Shown piece after piece: positions 25,401 through 37,400 of a stretch of 64,000 bases of DNA. Under the pieces are notes generated by a model. That model did not search any database. It was not told where the DNA came from and saw only the letters and a program-made list of their open reading frames with translations. A program made the position numbers and the translations under genes. How positions within the stretch are numbered: the stretch's first letter is position 1; each line of letters starts with the position of its first letter. This stretch comes from Cladorhizidae sp. MBARI D1340-BT2 (lineage: Eukaryota; Porifera; Demospongiae; Poecilosclerida; Cladorhizidae): the NCBI GenBank assembly GCA_028752905.1, contig JAQNBH010000007.1:42988872-43052871 (forward strand). Direction: 5' to 3'.

Positions 25401-28400
25401 TTACCTATTCTGACCATTTTGAATAAAGTTATAGTTGAAGTTTAGTTGTCTCTCTCGCTCTCGTTACATTCGAGACCTCGCTCGCTATAATGTGAACGGG
25501 CGCCGGGATGCTGTGTCCATTGATCGTCTAAAGGTCTCCTATGGTCACAGGAGACTTCACCAGCTCCATCAACACTGCCTCAAACACACCCTGTTCCACC
25601 TACACCACCGACTACTTCTCCTCCCTCAACGGATGTCAGGACGCCACTGCCTACCTCAAGCTTTGGCAGGTTCATCAAGGTCCCACTTCATTTTCGTAAA
25701 AGGCCATGGGTGGCAGGCCATGGGTGGCATGCAGTTCATTGTCAGCCCTGAGGTGCACTCAGTGCTCCCTGAAGCCTCAGGCTCCAGCTCAGGGAGAAGG
25801 TAGGAAGCAGAAGTCTCAGCTTCTTTACTTCATGCGTAACAGCATGTTCTCCCAAGTTTTCCTGTTGCAACACTTGGCTGTGTGAACTATATTGGCCACA
25901 CCCACATCCTCCAAGTTTAGCCACACCCACCCACTGTAATGGTGATTATTTAGAAGATGGGTTACTTGCATCGAGAATCAAGGGCCGCAGTGTGAGAAAG
26001 TTAAATAGTGTTACTCAGGGTAACATGGACTATTATGGATTGTTCTTCAGTTAAGAAATCAATTGGCTCAAAGTTGACTCAACAAGTGTTGAAACTCTTC
26101 AAAGTTGACTCAACAAGTGTTGAAACTCCATGTAATGCTTCAAAGTTGACTCAACAAGTGTTGAAACTCTTCAAAGTTGACTCAACAAGTGTTGAAACTC
26201 CATGTAATGCTTCAAAGTTGACTCAACAAGTGTTGAAACTCTTCAAAGTTGACTCAACAAGTGTTAAAACTCCATGTAATCCTTCAAAGTCGACTCAACA
26301 AGTGTTGAAACTCCATGTAATGCTTCAAAGTTGATTCAACAAGTGTTGAAACTCCATGCAATGCTTCAAAGTGCTGTTGCTCATTTGACTTCTAAATCTC
26401 AATTCAGATCCTTTCAGCTACCATCTTTCCCCTCCACTTCATCTCTTTTCTTCCTCTTCAAACACTTCCTTCCAGCTAGAGTGAAATAGAGCTAGCAGTG
26501 AGTAGCATCACATGATATCTACCATGCACAAGGGCTTGGTGCTGGGCTAGCACAAGAAACATAGTAGCCCGGGCAGTCATGAGTAGCACATACCATGTTG
26601 CACCACAGGGAGGGGGAACACTGGTTAATTATTTCACTACAAGTAATGCACGGTGATGTTATTTAGCTCATCACCGTGGAAACGTGTACTATATCCATAT
26701 ATGTATATATATATAACTAGTGTGTCTCTATCTCAGGGGTGAAGTATTCAGGAGGCAGTCATTGTTGTATCCCACACACGCTTGCAAGGAGTACAACACT
26801 CAGTTCCCTCGGCTATTTTCTGACTGCGGCTACAGGTGAGGTGACGATGATGTGGAGGGAGGGGCTGAAAATATGTAGGGGAGGGGCTGGATGATGCATT
26901 ACGGTGTGCACTCTGGATGCGACTTCTCCCTCCCTCCTTCTTTCAGTATCTCTCCTCCCTCTCTGTTCTCCATTCTCCTCGTATACCAAATCATCTTTCT
27001 CCTCTCTCTCTCTCAGACCAGACAACATTCCACAGTTAGAGGATATCTCTCGATATATGCGTGGGTGTACTGGCTGGAGGCTGTGGCCTGTGATTGGAAG
27101 GGTTTCATGCCGGAATTTCCTGAACGCGCTGGCCTTCAAGGTGTTCCCTGCCCCCCAATACATCAGACATCACTCCAGTCCACTATACACACGTGAACCG
27201 TGAGGACACACCCATAACCACACCCACAGTGTGAAGATATTATGTGCTTACATTAATTGACCAAAACTTACATGTGTGAGCCCATAAGAGAGCATGTGCT
27301 TATAACTTATAAACCAGAAAGGATGAGTATAGTAGTAGAGGTCAGCCATTACAGTCACTAGCAGGGAAAGGATGGATATAGTAGTAGAGGTCAGCCATTA
27401 CAGTCACTAGCAGGGAAAGGATGGATATTGTAGTAATCCTGTCACTGTTAGGATTTGAACGTTCTTATTATTTCACTCTATGCAATTACAACACAACAAG
27501 GACACAATAAGTAAACATCAACATGACAGAAAAGACAAGACATACCAAGTTTGACACAAGCTTAGAGAAGTCACAATACAAGGATTGGCAAGGATAGCAA
27601 GACAATACAGACTAGCGGTTCTAAGAAATAACGTGGTGTGATCCGATTGATGACGTTGCTGACTTCGTGATGATGTCATCGCGCAAGTCAACTATTTCTC
27701 TCACTCTAATACACCACATACTCCCCTCAACAAAAATAATCGTCTAACAGCACGGGGGGACGGCTGATGCGTCCTGATCTAGTTCGGAGTCCTGGGGGTT
27801 CTTCTGAAGCATCAACATTGAGAGGAAGGTCTAGGTCGGACTCTGTGGTCTCTTGGCGTGGTGAGGAAAGAGGATCAGTTGAAACATTAGCAGGATCTGG
27901 ATCTGTCATTTCATTAGTTCTCAAGTCAGCATGTGTAGCTCCCGAAGAGTTAGGACATCGAGCAATGCGGCGAGAAGATACAGTCTCGGATAGACCGGAC
28001 GGGTGTAGCACCCTGATTACGTGCGGAGATATGACCTCCTGAATCATAACAGGATCCACCAAAGGTTCATCCTTGTTGCGCACGGCTCGGCCCAGCAAAG
28101 CTTCAGCTCCTGCTTGTAGCCAGGAAGGAGTAATGTCCTCTTCCTCACTAGGAATTGAATTGTAGGGAGGAGAGGCAACTGGGGGATCCAGAAAAGGAGA
28201 GCGGCAGGAGAATCGTAGAAAAAGAGAATGAGGAGTTTTTCCAGTACTCCTACACTGTAAGGAACGCAAGTTGCTGAGTGCAGGGGCCAACTGCCTCTCC
28301 CAAGATTCCACGGGCAAGCGTACTTGCCGTAGTCGTAGCGTGACAGTCTTCCACAGTGTCCCATGCATCCGTTCAACTTCGCCGTTGCCCTGAGGATGAT

Positions 28401-31400
28401 AGCTGGTGGTTCGGGATTTGGTGACACCAAATGAATGAAGGAAATCGAGTAATTGAGAAGATTCGAACTGAGCTCCTCGGTCACTGTGCACGTTCTGAGG
28501 AGGGCCGAACAGATAGAACAGAGATGATAGGCAATTCATGACTGTTTGTATCGATTGGTTAGGTACTGGGAATGCGAAGGGGTACCGGGAGTACTCATCG
28601 ATTACCGTAAAGAGGTAGCGATTAGCAGTTTTGCTGGGTTTGGGTCCCACAAAATCAATGGAAATACGTTGCCAAGGAGCGTTGGCACGAATCAATCTTC
28701 CGGGAGGAGGTCGAAGGAACCGAGGTTTCACTTCACAACAGAGCTTGCAATTACGAGTCACCTTCATCACATCTCTAAGGGTCACACTGTGATGTGAAAG
28801 CATATAAGCTTGCAACCTGCTAGCTCCTGGGTGGCCCATGGATTCGTGTAGCTTCTTGATTATCTCGAGGTTGGTTGTAGTGTCAGAAATGGCTGAACAA
28901 CGGGTGAGAGCATCAGCAACATTGTTTAGTCTACCAGGACGATAAGTTATTGTAAATCTGTAGTCTAGCATCTGTAAACGCCAACGAGCTAGTTTGGCGT
29001 TCTTGATGGACGATTTAGGCTTCCCATTAAACAGAAAACTGACTCCCTGTTGATCAACAACAACCTCGAATTCACGACCTAGTAAGAAATGGCGTAACTT
29101 ATCACAAGCAGCCACTACTGAGTAGGCCTCCAATTCCACGGCAGACCAAGCTTTCTCACGGGGCGTGAGGAGATGACTAAAGAATGCAACAGGTCGTCCG
29201 TCTTGAGAGAGTGTAGCAGCAACGGAAGTACCTGAAGCATCGGTTTCCAGTCGAAGTGGTTTATTGGTGTCAGGCACTGCTAACACTGAAGATGCTATGG
29301 CTCTTTTGATCTGCTGGGTGGCGTTCTCACATGTATGGGATAAAGGAAAAGGGGCCTTTTCTGCTTTAGCTTTGAAGAGTGGGGCAGCCAATGTGGCGAA
29401 GTCTGGTACCCACTTAGAGTGGTAAACGGCTAGTCCAAGGAACCTCTCGAGCTGCTTAGTTGTTCTCGGCATAGCATAGTCCAAGATAGGACGTAATCTG
29501 GAAGGAGAAGGTTTGACAGTACCTTGCGAAATCTCATGTCCGAGGAATGTGAGTGTTGTTTTTCCTATGGAGCTTTTGGAAGAGTTGAAACGAATTCCAG
29601 CTGTGTTGGCTAATTCTTGAAACTTGGCAAGATTCATGTCATGTTCTTCTTTAGTGGATCCGGCTATCACGATGTCGTCGAGATAGTGAAAACAACCAGG
29701 AGAATCATTAATCAGTTCTCCCAGCACCCGAGCAAAAACAGCTCCGCTGTTAGTCAGTCCGAAGGGTAGTACTAGCCATTCATAAAGGCGACCGTCTCCT
29801 TCAAAGGCAGTCAATGGTTGTTCACTGGGAACCAACGGGATCTGGTGAAAAGCTGATTGCAGATCTAGAGAGCTGAAGAAGCGATATTGACTGACGCGTT
29901 CGATCAAGGGCTCGATGAGGGGTAGCGGATAAGCATCAGGCACGGTGTGAGGATTTATCGTGCCTGAATAGTCGACAACAAGTCGTGTCTTTTCCCGTAC
30001 TTCATCATGAACCACATGTAATTGGGCTCGCCAAGGAGATCTGGAAGGCTTGATCAACTTTCTTTCTAAGAGAGAAGATATTTCCTGCCGGATGAAGAGC
30101 TCGTCTGCTCGGGACCTCTTACGCGAGGGTACCCTAACAGGCTTGGTGTTAAAGGAAAACAGCGTTATCACCGATTGAGGAGAGACATTCATCAGTGAGC
30201 CAGATCGATCTTTGTCGAGTTGAGAAGCTGTTACATGCAGTGGAGGCATGGAACCCCCATAATGCACCAGCAAGGCAGAGAAATTAGCTAGTTCATTGGC
30301 TCCGAGTATAGCGCTATCACTCAGCTGAGCAGCCACGTACAGTGTGATAGGGATGAGGTGACCGTTCAACTTCACTGTTTCCTGAGCCATACCTACAATC
30401 TTAACGTGATCTCCATTGGCAGACATGGCTCTCCTCCGAATAGGTTTGTAAGGAATGTGCATCTGCTTGGCTATCCCTAGACGTACAAGGGAAATGTCAC
30501 TGCCTGAGTCGATTAAGAAACGCAGGACGTTTCCTCTCAGGTACCCCTTGATAAATCTTCTCTGAGACACAATATCATCGTGCACAGCCGACACTGAACC
30601 AGGGGAATCAGAGTTAGCAGAGGAAGTGTTCATGACCCCAGATCGACAAACCTTGGCAAAATGATCCTTCTTCCCACACTTACGACATGTTAGCCCTCGA
30701 GCAGGGCACTGAGATCTAAGGTGATAAGCCATTCCACACCAGCTACAGGGGTTAGCTGGAGCAGGAGGACAGAGAGATCGGCCCCGATCAGGTCGAGAGA
30801 AAGAGGTGTTGGCCACAAAGTTCTCTGCCTTTGCAGGAGGAGTGGAAAGGGAGACAGCTGTGTCTAAAGCTTGTTGTTCTAAGACTGCTGCTTCGATAGC
30901 ATCCTCGAAGGTGGAGACCTTGCCAGCTTTGGTAGCTATTCCATAAGCTCGACAGACAGCTTGTCTGATAGATTCGTTCCTTACTCCAGAAGCAAACACA
31001 TCACGCATGGCTTGATTGATATAATTGTCAGGGTAGGAACAGTAGCGAGCACCCAACCTGATCTTGGAAGCATAGTCCATTAACGTTTGACCAGGTGGCT
31101 GTACAGTTCTGGCTAACGAGACTCTCTCTGCTAGGGCGTTACGATCCCCCTCGAAACGAGCCCGAAGAAATTCCAGAGCATCTTCCATTCTGTTGGAACC
31201 ATGCTCTACTTCATAGTAGTGTTGCCTCGCTAGGTCATCTACACAAAGGAGTAGCAAATCCAGCTGCTTGGACACGGGAGGTTCGGTAACACGGATGTAG
31301 GCCAACCAGGTTCGCGAGAAGGCAGAAAACGAGCAGGAAGAGGTAGAATCGAAACGGGGAGGAGGAAGACGAACGTGCGAAGAGGCAACATGGAGAGGAC

Positions 31401-34400
31401 GTTCAGGAGCTTCGAGGTCTTCAACAGACATGACAAAACTTGAGTGAAATTTGTAGTAATCCTGTCACTGTTAGGATTTGAACGTTCTTATTATTTCACT
31501 CTATGCAATTACAACACAACAAGGACACAATAAGTAAACATCAACATGACAGAAAAGACAAGACATACCAAGTTTGACACAAGCTTAGAGAAGTCACAAT
31601 ACAAGGATTGGCAAGGATAGCAAGACAATACAGACTAGCGGTTCTAAGAAATAACGTGGTGTGATCCGATTGATGACGTTGCTGACTTCGTGATGATGTC
31701 ATCGCGCAAGTCAACTATTTCTCTCACTCTAATACACCACAGATATAGTAGTAGAGGTCAGCCATTACAGTCACTAGCAGGGAAAGGATGGATATAGTAG
31801 TAGGGGTCAGCCATTACAGTCACTAGCAGGGAAAGGATGGATATAGTAGTAGAGGTCAGCCATTACAGTCACTAGCAGGGAAAGGATGGATATAGTAGTA
31901 GAGGTCAGTCATTACAGTCACTAGCAGGGAAAGGATGGATATAGTAGTAGGGGTCAGCCATTACAGTCACTAGCAGGGAAAGGATGGATATAGTAATAGA
32001 GGTCAGCCATTACAGTCACTAGCAGGGAAAGGATGGATATAGTAGTAGAGGTCAGCCATTACAGTCACTAGCAAAGAAAGATGGATATAGTAGTAGAGGT
32101 CAGCCATTACAGTCACTAGCAGGGAAAGGATGGATATAGTAGTAGAGGTCAGCCATTACAGTCACTAGCAGGGAAAGGATGGATATAGTAGTAGAGGTCA
32201 ACCATTACAGTCACTAGCAGGGAAAGGATGGATATTATAGTAGTAGAGGTCAGCCATTACAGTCACTAGCAAGGAAAGGATGGATATAGTAGTAGAGGTC
32301 AGCCATTACAGTCACTATCAGGGAACAGGGGCAGATCTAGAGTATCAGTAAGGTTTTTTTTTAAATTCTTGGACATGAGTTTGCAATTGAGGGTACTCAT
32401 CAAAATGTAACATGGCATCCATATATGTTACTATATATTGATAAAGAGAGAGAAATAGTTCTAGACATTCATTCCTTTCTGTCCACCTAGTTTTACATAG
32501 ACCCTTCAGTTTATGCACTCTATTTTCTGGAGCAAAAGTGTACAAAATTAACAGAGATACACTTCATTTATGACATCAATTGTATTTCGAATATCAGGCA
32601 CAGAGCATGATTTTGCTACAGCCAAATTTAAAACATGTGAGTGACAATGAGTATACAAAGCAAGTGCATTCTTCTTCTTCTTGATAAAAGCCTGAGTCCC
32701 TCTTCTTTTGCCAGCTATTGCTGAAGCTCCATCATATGACTATCCTCTCATATCGTCAACTTCAATACCATGCTTATTGAGAAGATCAATAATACCAGCA
32801 GCAATGTTTTATCCAGTAGCCCTTTCGAGGTGGAGAAAGTCCAAAAATATTTCATGGATATGCGGCTGAGCTTGACCAAGATCAACAAATCGGATACATA
32901 AAAATAAAATTTCCCGATTTGCATGCTTGTGTCTGTGACCTTGTCAGCCATAACGCTGACTTAAAAGCTTTTCACGCAATAAATCTGCCATAATACTTAT
33001 AATTTCATTTTGTATTACTTTAGATGTGTATTGCTGGTTCTTCTCTCCTAGTTCATGATGATCCCGTATTATTGGATCGTACTTGGCAACATATTCGAGC
33101 AAAGCTAGAAAGTTACCTCTATTTCCATAGGATTTGATGTCATGCTCTCTCTATGGCCCTGCATAGGAAGCCCCTGCATGCTGCAAAATTTAACAGCATT
33201 AACAATAGCTGAGAGGATGTGTTTATTTCGGTTGGAGGTTGTGTTAGACATTTTCTGGACTTGACAATCTATTCTGGTTTCTAGATTTTTGAATGTCGTC
33301 AGGAATAATTTTGCAGCATGTAAAACATCTTGATGATATTGAAGATCCCCATGATTAGTTAAATACCTATCATTTTTACGCTGAAATTTTTTTCACTAGA
33401 ATTCCCAATTAACCCTTCGTAATTTGTCCAAACAGTACACAATATTTACAGTAACCTCCTTCATGTGAAGGTGAATATGACAACCATTCGAACTCTTTTA
33501 GCCATGACTTCTGAAATGTTAATGGTAGTTTCTTTCCCTTTCAAAGGTTGCAAACTTTGAATGTTTGCCTTCACTCTTCAAAAATTCATGTTGTCACTAT
33601 CTGACAAGGACTGATTGGTATAATATATACCAGAAGCAACAAGTCCAATATCATTGATATACTTCCCGTTTCCATGAAAGCTGTTTGCAAAGAACTAGCA
33701 TCGTTAGAATCTGAAGGAATGGACTGGCACACAATGTCAGTTTCTTTAACACCTTCTTCAGATCTCATGATAACCACACATCCCACTTAATCCAATTCAA
33801 TATCTGAACTGGCATGAGCAGGGTCAGAATTGCTACTTTTTGTTACCTCTTGATGTGGTCCTGAAGTATCTCCAGAAGAAGAGAAAGAGCACTGATGTAG
33901 TCTCTAAGGTGACAAACTATCACTTATGGAATGGTCATGTTCAGAGCCAGAAGTAACTCCAAAGGATGACAAGGAACACTGACGTAGTCTCTTCCTCTGA
34001 GTTCTGATCTGATACTGTAGCACATATTAAACCATGTGGTTTCCAATTGCCACAGCACATTCATCATGTGATTGCTAGCCTAAGACCACCAACCACATTT
34101 CACTTTACCCAACTATATTATACAGATTTGCTAGTCCTACATGCAAAAATGTTTTGTCCCTACACTAAATAGACCAAGAAAGTATTTAAGCTTAAGCACA
34201 TGTAATGTATTCATTAAAGAATTTTATACATTTATAGACCGAAGGGGGGGGAGGGGGGGGGGGGGGGGGTTTAAACCCCCAAAACCTGGATCTGCCCCTG
34301 GGGAAAGGATGGATATAGTAGTAGAGGTCAACCATTACAGTCACTAGCAGGGAAGGATGGATATAGTAGTAGAGGTCAGCCATTACAGTCACTAGCAGGG

Positions 34401-37400
34401 AAAGGATGGATATAGTAGTAGAGGTCAGCCATTACAGTCACTAGCAGGGAAAGGATGGATATAGTAGTAGAGGTCAGCCGTTACAGTCACTAGCAGGGAA
34501 AGGATGCATATAGTAGTAGAAGTCAGCCATTACAGTTACTAGCAAGGGTCAGCCATTACAGTCACTAGCAGGGAAAGGATGGATATAGTAGTAGAGGTCA
34601 GCCATTACAGTCACTAGCAGGGAAAGGATGGATATAGTAGTAGAGGTCAGTCATTACAGTCACTAGCAGGGAAAGGATGGATATAGTAGTAGGGGTCAGC
34701 CATTACAGTCACTAGCAGGGAAAGGATGGATATAGTAGTAGAGGTCAGCCATTACAGTCACTAGCAGGGAAAGGATGGATATAGTAGTAGAGGTCAGCCA
34801 TTACAGTCACTAGCAAAGAAAGATGGATATAGTAGTAGAGGTCAGCCATTACAGTCACTAGCAGGGAAAGGATGGATATAGTAGTAGAGGTCAGCCATTA
34901 CAGTCACTAGCAGGGAAAGGATGGATATAGTAGTAGAGGTCAACCATTACAGTCACTAGCAGGGAAAGGATGGATATTATAGTAGTAGAGGTCAGCCATT
35001 ACAGTCACTAGCAAGGAAAGGATGGATATAGTAGTAGAGGTCAGCCATTACAGTCACTATCAGGGAACAGGGGCAGATCTAGAGTATCAGTAAGGTTTTT
35101 TTATTTATTCTTGGACATGAGTTTGCAATTGAGGGTACTCATCAAAATGTAACATGGCATCCATATATGTTACTATATATTGATAAAGAGAGAGAAATAG
35201 TTCTAGACATTCATTCCTTTCTGTCCACCTAGTTTTACATAGACCCTTCAGTTTATGCACTCTATTTTCTGGAGCAAAAGTGTACAAAATTAACAGAGAT
35301 ACACTTCATTTATGACATCAATTGTATTTCGAATATCAGGCACAGAGCATGATTTTGCTACAGCCAAATTTAAAACATGTGAGTGACAATGAGTATACAA
35401 AGCAAGTGCATTCTTCTTCTTCTTGATAAAAGCCTGAGTCCCTCTTCTTTTGCCAGCTATTGCTGAAGCTCCATCATATGACTATCCTCTCATATCATCA
35501 ACTTCAATACCATGCTTATTGAGAAGATCAATAATACCAGCAGCAATGTTTTATCCAGTAGCCCTTTCGAGGTGGAGAAAGTCCAAAAATATTTCATGGA
35601 TATGCGGCTGAGCTTGACCAAGATCAACAAATCGGATACATAAAAATAAAATTTCCCGATTTGCATGCTTGTGTCTGTGACCTTGTCAGCCATAACGCTG
35701 ACTTAAAAGCTTTTCACGCAATAAATCTGCCATAATACTTATAATTTCATTTTGTATTACTTTAGATGTGTATTGCTGGTTCTTCTCTCCTAGTTCATGA
35801 TGATCCCGTATTATTGGATCGTACTTGGCAACATATTCGAGCAAAGCTAGAAAGTTACCTCTATTTCCATAGGATTTGATGTCATGCTCTCTCTATGGCC
35901 CTGCATAGGAAGCCCCTGCATGCTGCAAAATTTAACAGCATTAACAATAGCTGAGAGGATGTGTTTATTTCGGTTGGAGGTTGTGTTAGACATTTTCTGG
36001 ACTTGACAATCTATTCTGGTTTCTAGATTTTTGAATGTCGTCAGGAATAATTTTGCAGCATGTAAAACATCTTGGTGATATTGAAGATCCCCATGATTAG
36101 TTAAATACCTATCATTTTTACGCTGACATTTTTTTCACTAGAATTCCCAATTAACCCTTCGTAATTTGTCCAAACAGTACAACAGTAACCTCCTTCATGT
36201 GAGGGTGAATATGACAACCATTCGAACTCTTTTAGCCATGACTTCTGAAATGTTAATGGTAGTTTCTTTCCCTTTCAAAGGTTGCAAACTTTGAATGTTT
36301 GCCTTCACTCTTCAAAAATTCATGTTGTCACTATCTGACAAGGAACTGATTGGTATAATATATACCAGAAGCAACAAGTCCAATATCATTGATATACTTC
36401 CCGTTTCCATGAAAGCTGTTTGCAAAGAACTAGCATCGTTAGAATCTGAAGGAATGGACTGGCACACAATGTCAGTTTCTTTAACACCTTCTTCAGATCT
36501 CATGATAACCACACATCCCACTAAATCCAATTCAATATCTGAACTGGCATGAGCACGGTCAGAATTGCTACTTTTTGTTACCTCTTGATGTGGTCCTGAA
36601 GTATCTCCAGAAGAAGAGAAAGAGCACTGATGTAGTCTCTAAGGTGACAAACTATCACTTATGGAATGGTCATGTTCAGAGCCAGAAGTCAAAGGATGAC
36701 AAGGAACACTGACGTAGTCTCTTCCTCTGAGTTCTGATCTGATACTGTAGCACATATTAAACCATGTGGTTTCCAATTGCCACAGCACATTCATCATGTG
36801 ATTGCTAGCCTAAGACCACCAACCACATTTCACTTTACCCAACTATATTATACAGATTTGCTAGTCCTACATGCAAAAATGTTTTGTCCCTACACTAAAT
36901 AGACCAAGAAAGTATTTAAGCTTAAGCACATGTAATGTGTTCATTAAAGAATTTTATACATTTATAGACCGAAGGGGGGGGGGGGGGGTTTAAACCCCCA
37001 AAACCTGGATCTGCCCCTGGGGAAAGGATGGATATAGCAGTAGAGGTCAGTCACTAGCAGGGTAGTAGTAGAGGTCAACCATTACAGTCACTAGCAGGGA
37101 AAGGATGGATATAGTAGTAGAGGTCAGCCATTACAGTCACTAGCAGGGAAAGGATGGATATAGTAGTAGAGGTCAGCCATTACAGTCACTAGCAGGGAAA
37201 GGATGGATATAGTAGTAGAGGTCAGCCATTACAGTCACTAGCAGGGAAAGGATGGATATAGTAGTAGAAGTCGGCCATTACAGTTACTAGCAAGGGTCAG
37301 CCATTACAGTCACTAGCAGGGAAAGGATGGATATAGTAGTAGAGGTCAGCCATTACAGTCACTAGCAGGGAAAGGATGGATATAATAGTAGAGGTCAGCC

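Larger units (their letters stand above)
21076..25489 (+). mobile_element. Ty3/gypsy LTR retrotransposon 2, nested in element 1
   Basis: Two 189-bp LTRs (21076-21264 and 25301-25489) flank it, beginning TGTGGCAGTC and ending CGCTATA, with few differences. The 4-bp target duplication ATGT is present at 21072-21075 and 25490-25493. The primer binding site TGGTGACCCCGACG is at 21266-21279, and the polypurine tract GGAGGGGGAG is just before the 3' LTR. It interrupts the integrase C-terminal coding region of element 1. Internal frames are degraded, so it is older than the antisense element at 27.4 kb. Confidence 0.93.
17239..25735 (+). mobile_element. Ty3/gypsy LTR retrotransposon 1, decayed, interrupted by element 2
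   Basis: A probable 5' LTR remnant begins with the doubled GGCCATGGGTGGCA near 17246. A truncated 3' counterpart repeats that motif at about 25702-25732. The primer binding site TGGTGACCCCGACG is at 17428-17441. Gag runs from 17463 and is broken by stop codons from 17851. Protease ([15 protein letters not shown]) is at about 18250, with ILGADF further on. Reverse transcriptase is at 18692-19260 and keeps the YLDDI catalytic site. RNase H is at about 19560-19950 and integrase at about 20110-21075. Breaks include frameshifts near 18600 and 19280 and a stop at 20632. The final integrase segment continues at 25490 beyond the inserted element 2. Confidence 0.88.
27429..31741 (-). mobile_element. 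Complete, young Ty3/gypsy LTR retrotransposon
   Basis: Two 290-bp LTRs (27429-27718 and 31452-31741) start TGTAGTAATC and end CACCACA on the plus strand. I found no difference between them by eye. The 5-bp target duplication GATAT is at 27424-27428 and 31742-31746, within the 49-bp minisatellite. On the minus strand the purine tract GTTGAGGGGAGTA precedes the 3' LTR. A single open frame spans Gag and Pol. The element lies antisense within intron 4 of the hydroxylase gene. Its structure is that of an insertion that could still be active. Confidence 0.97.
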
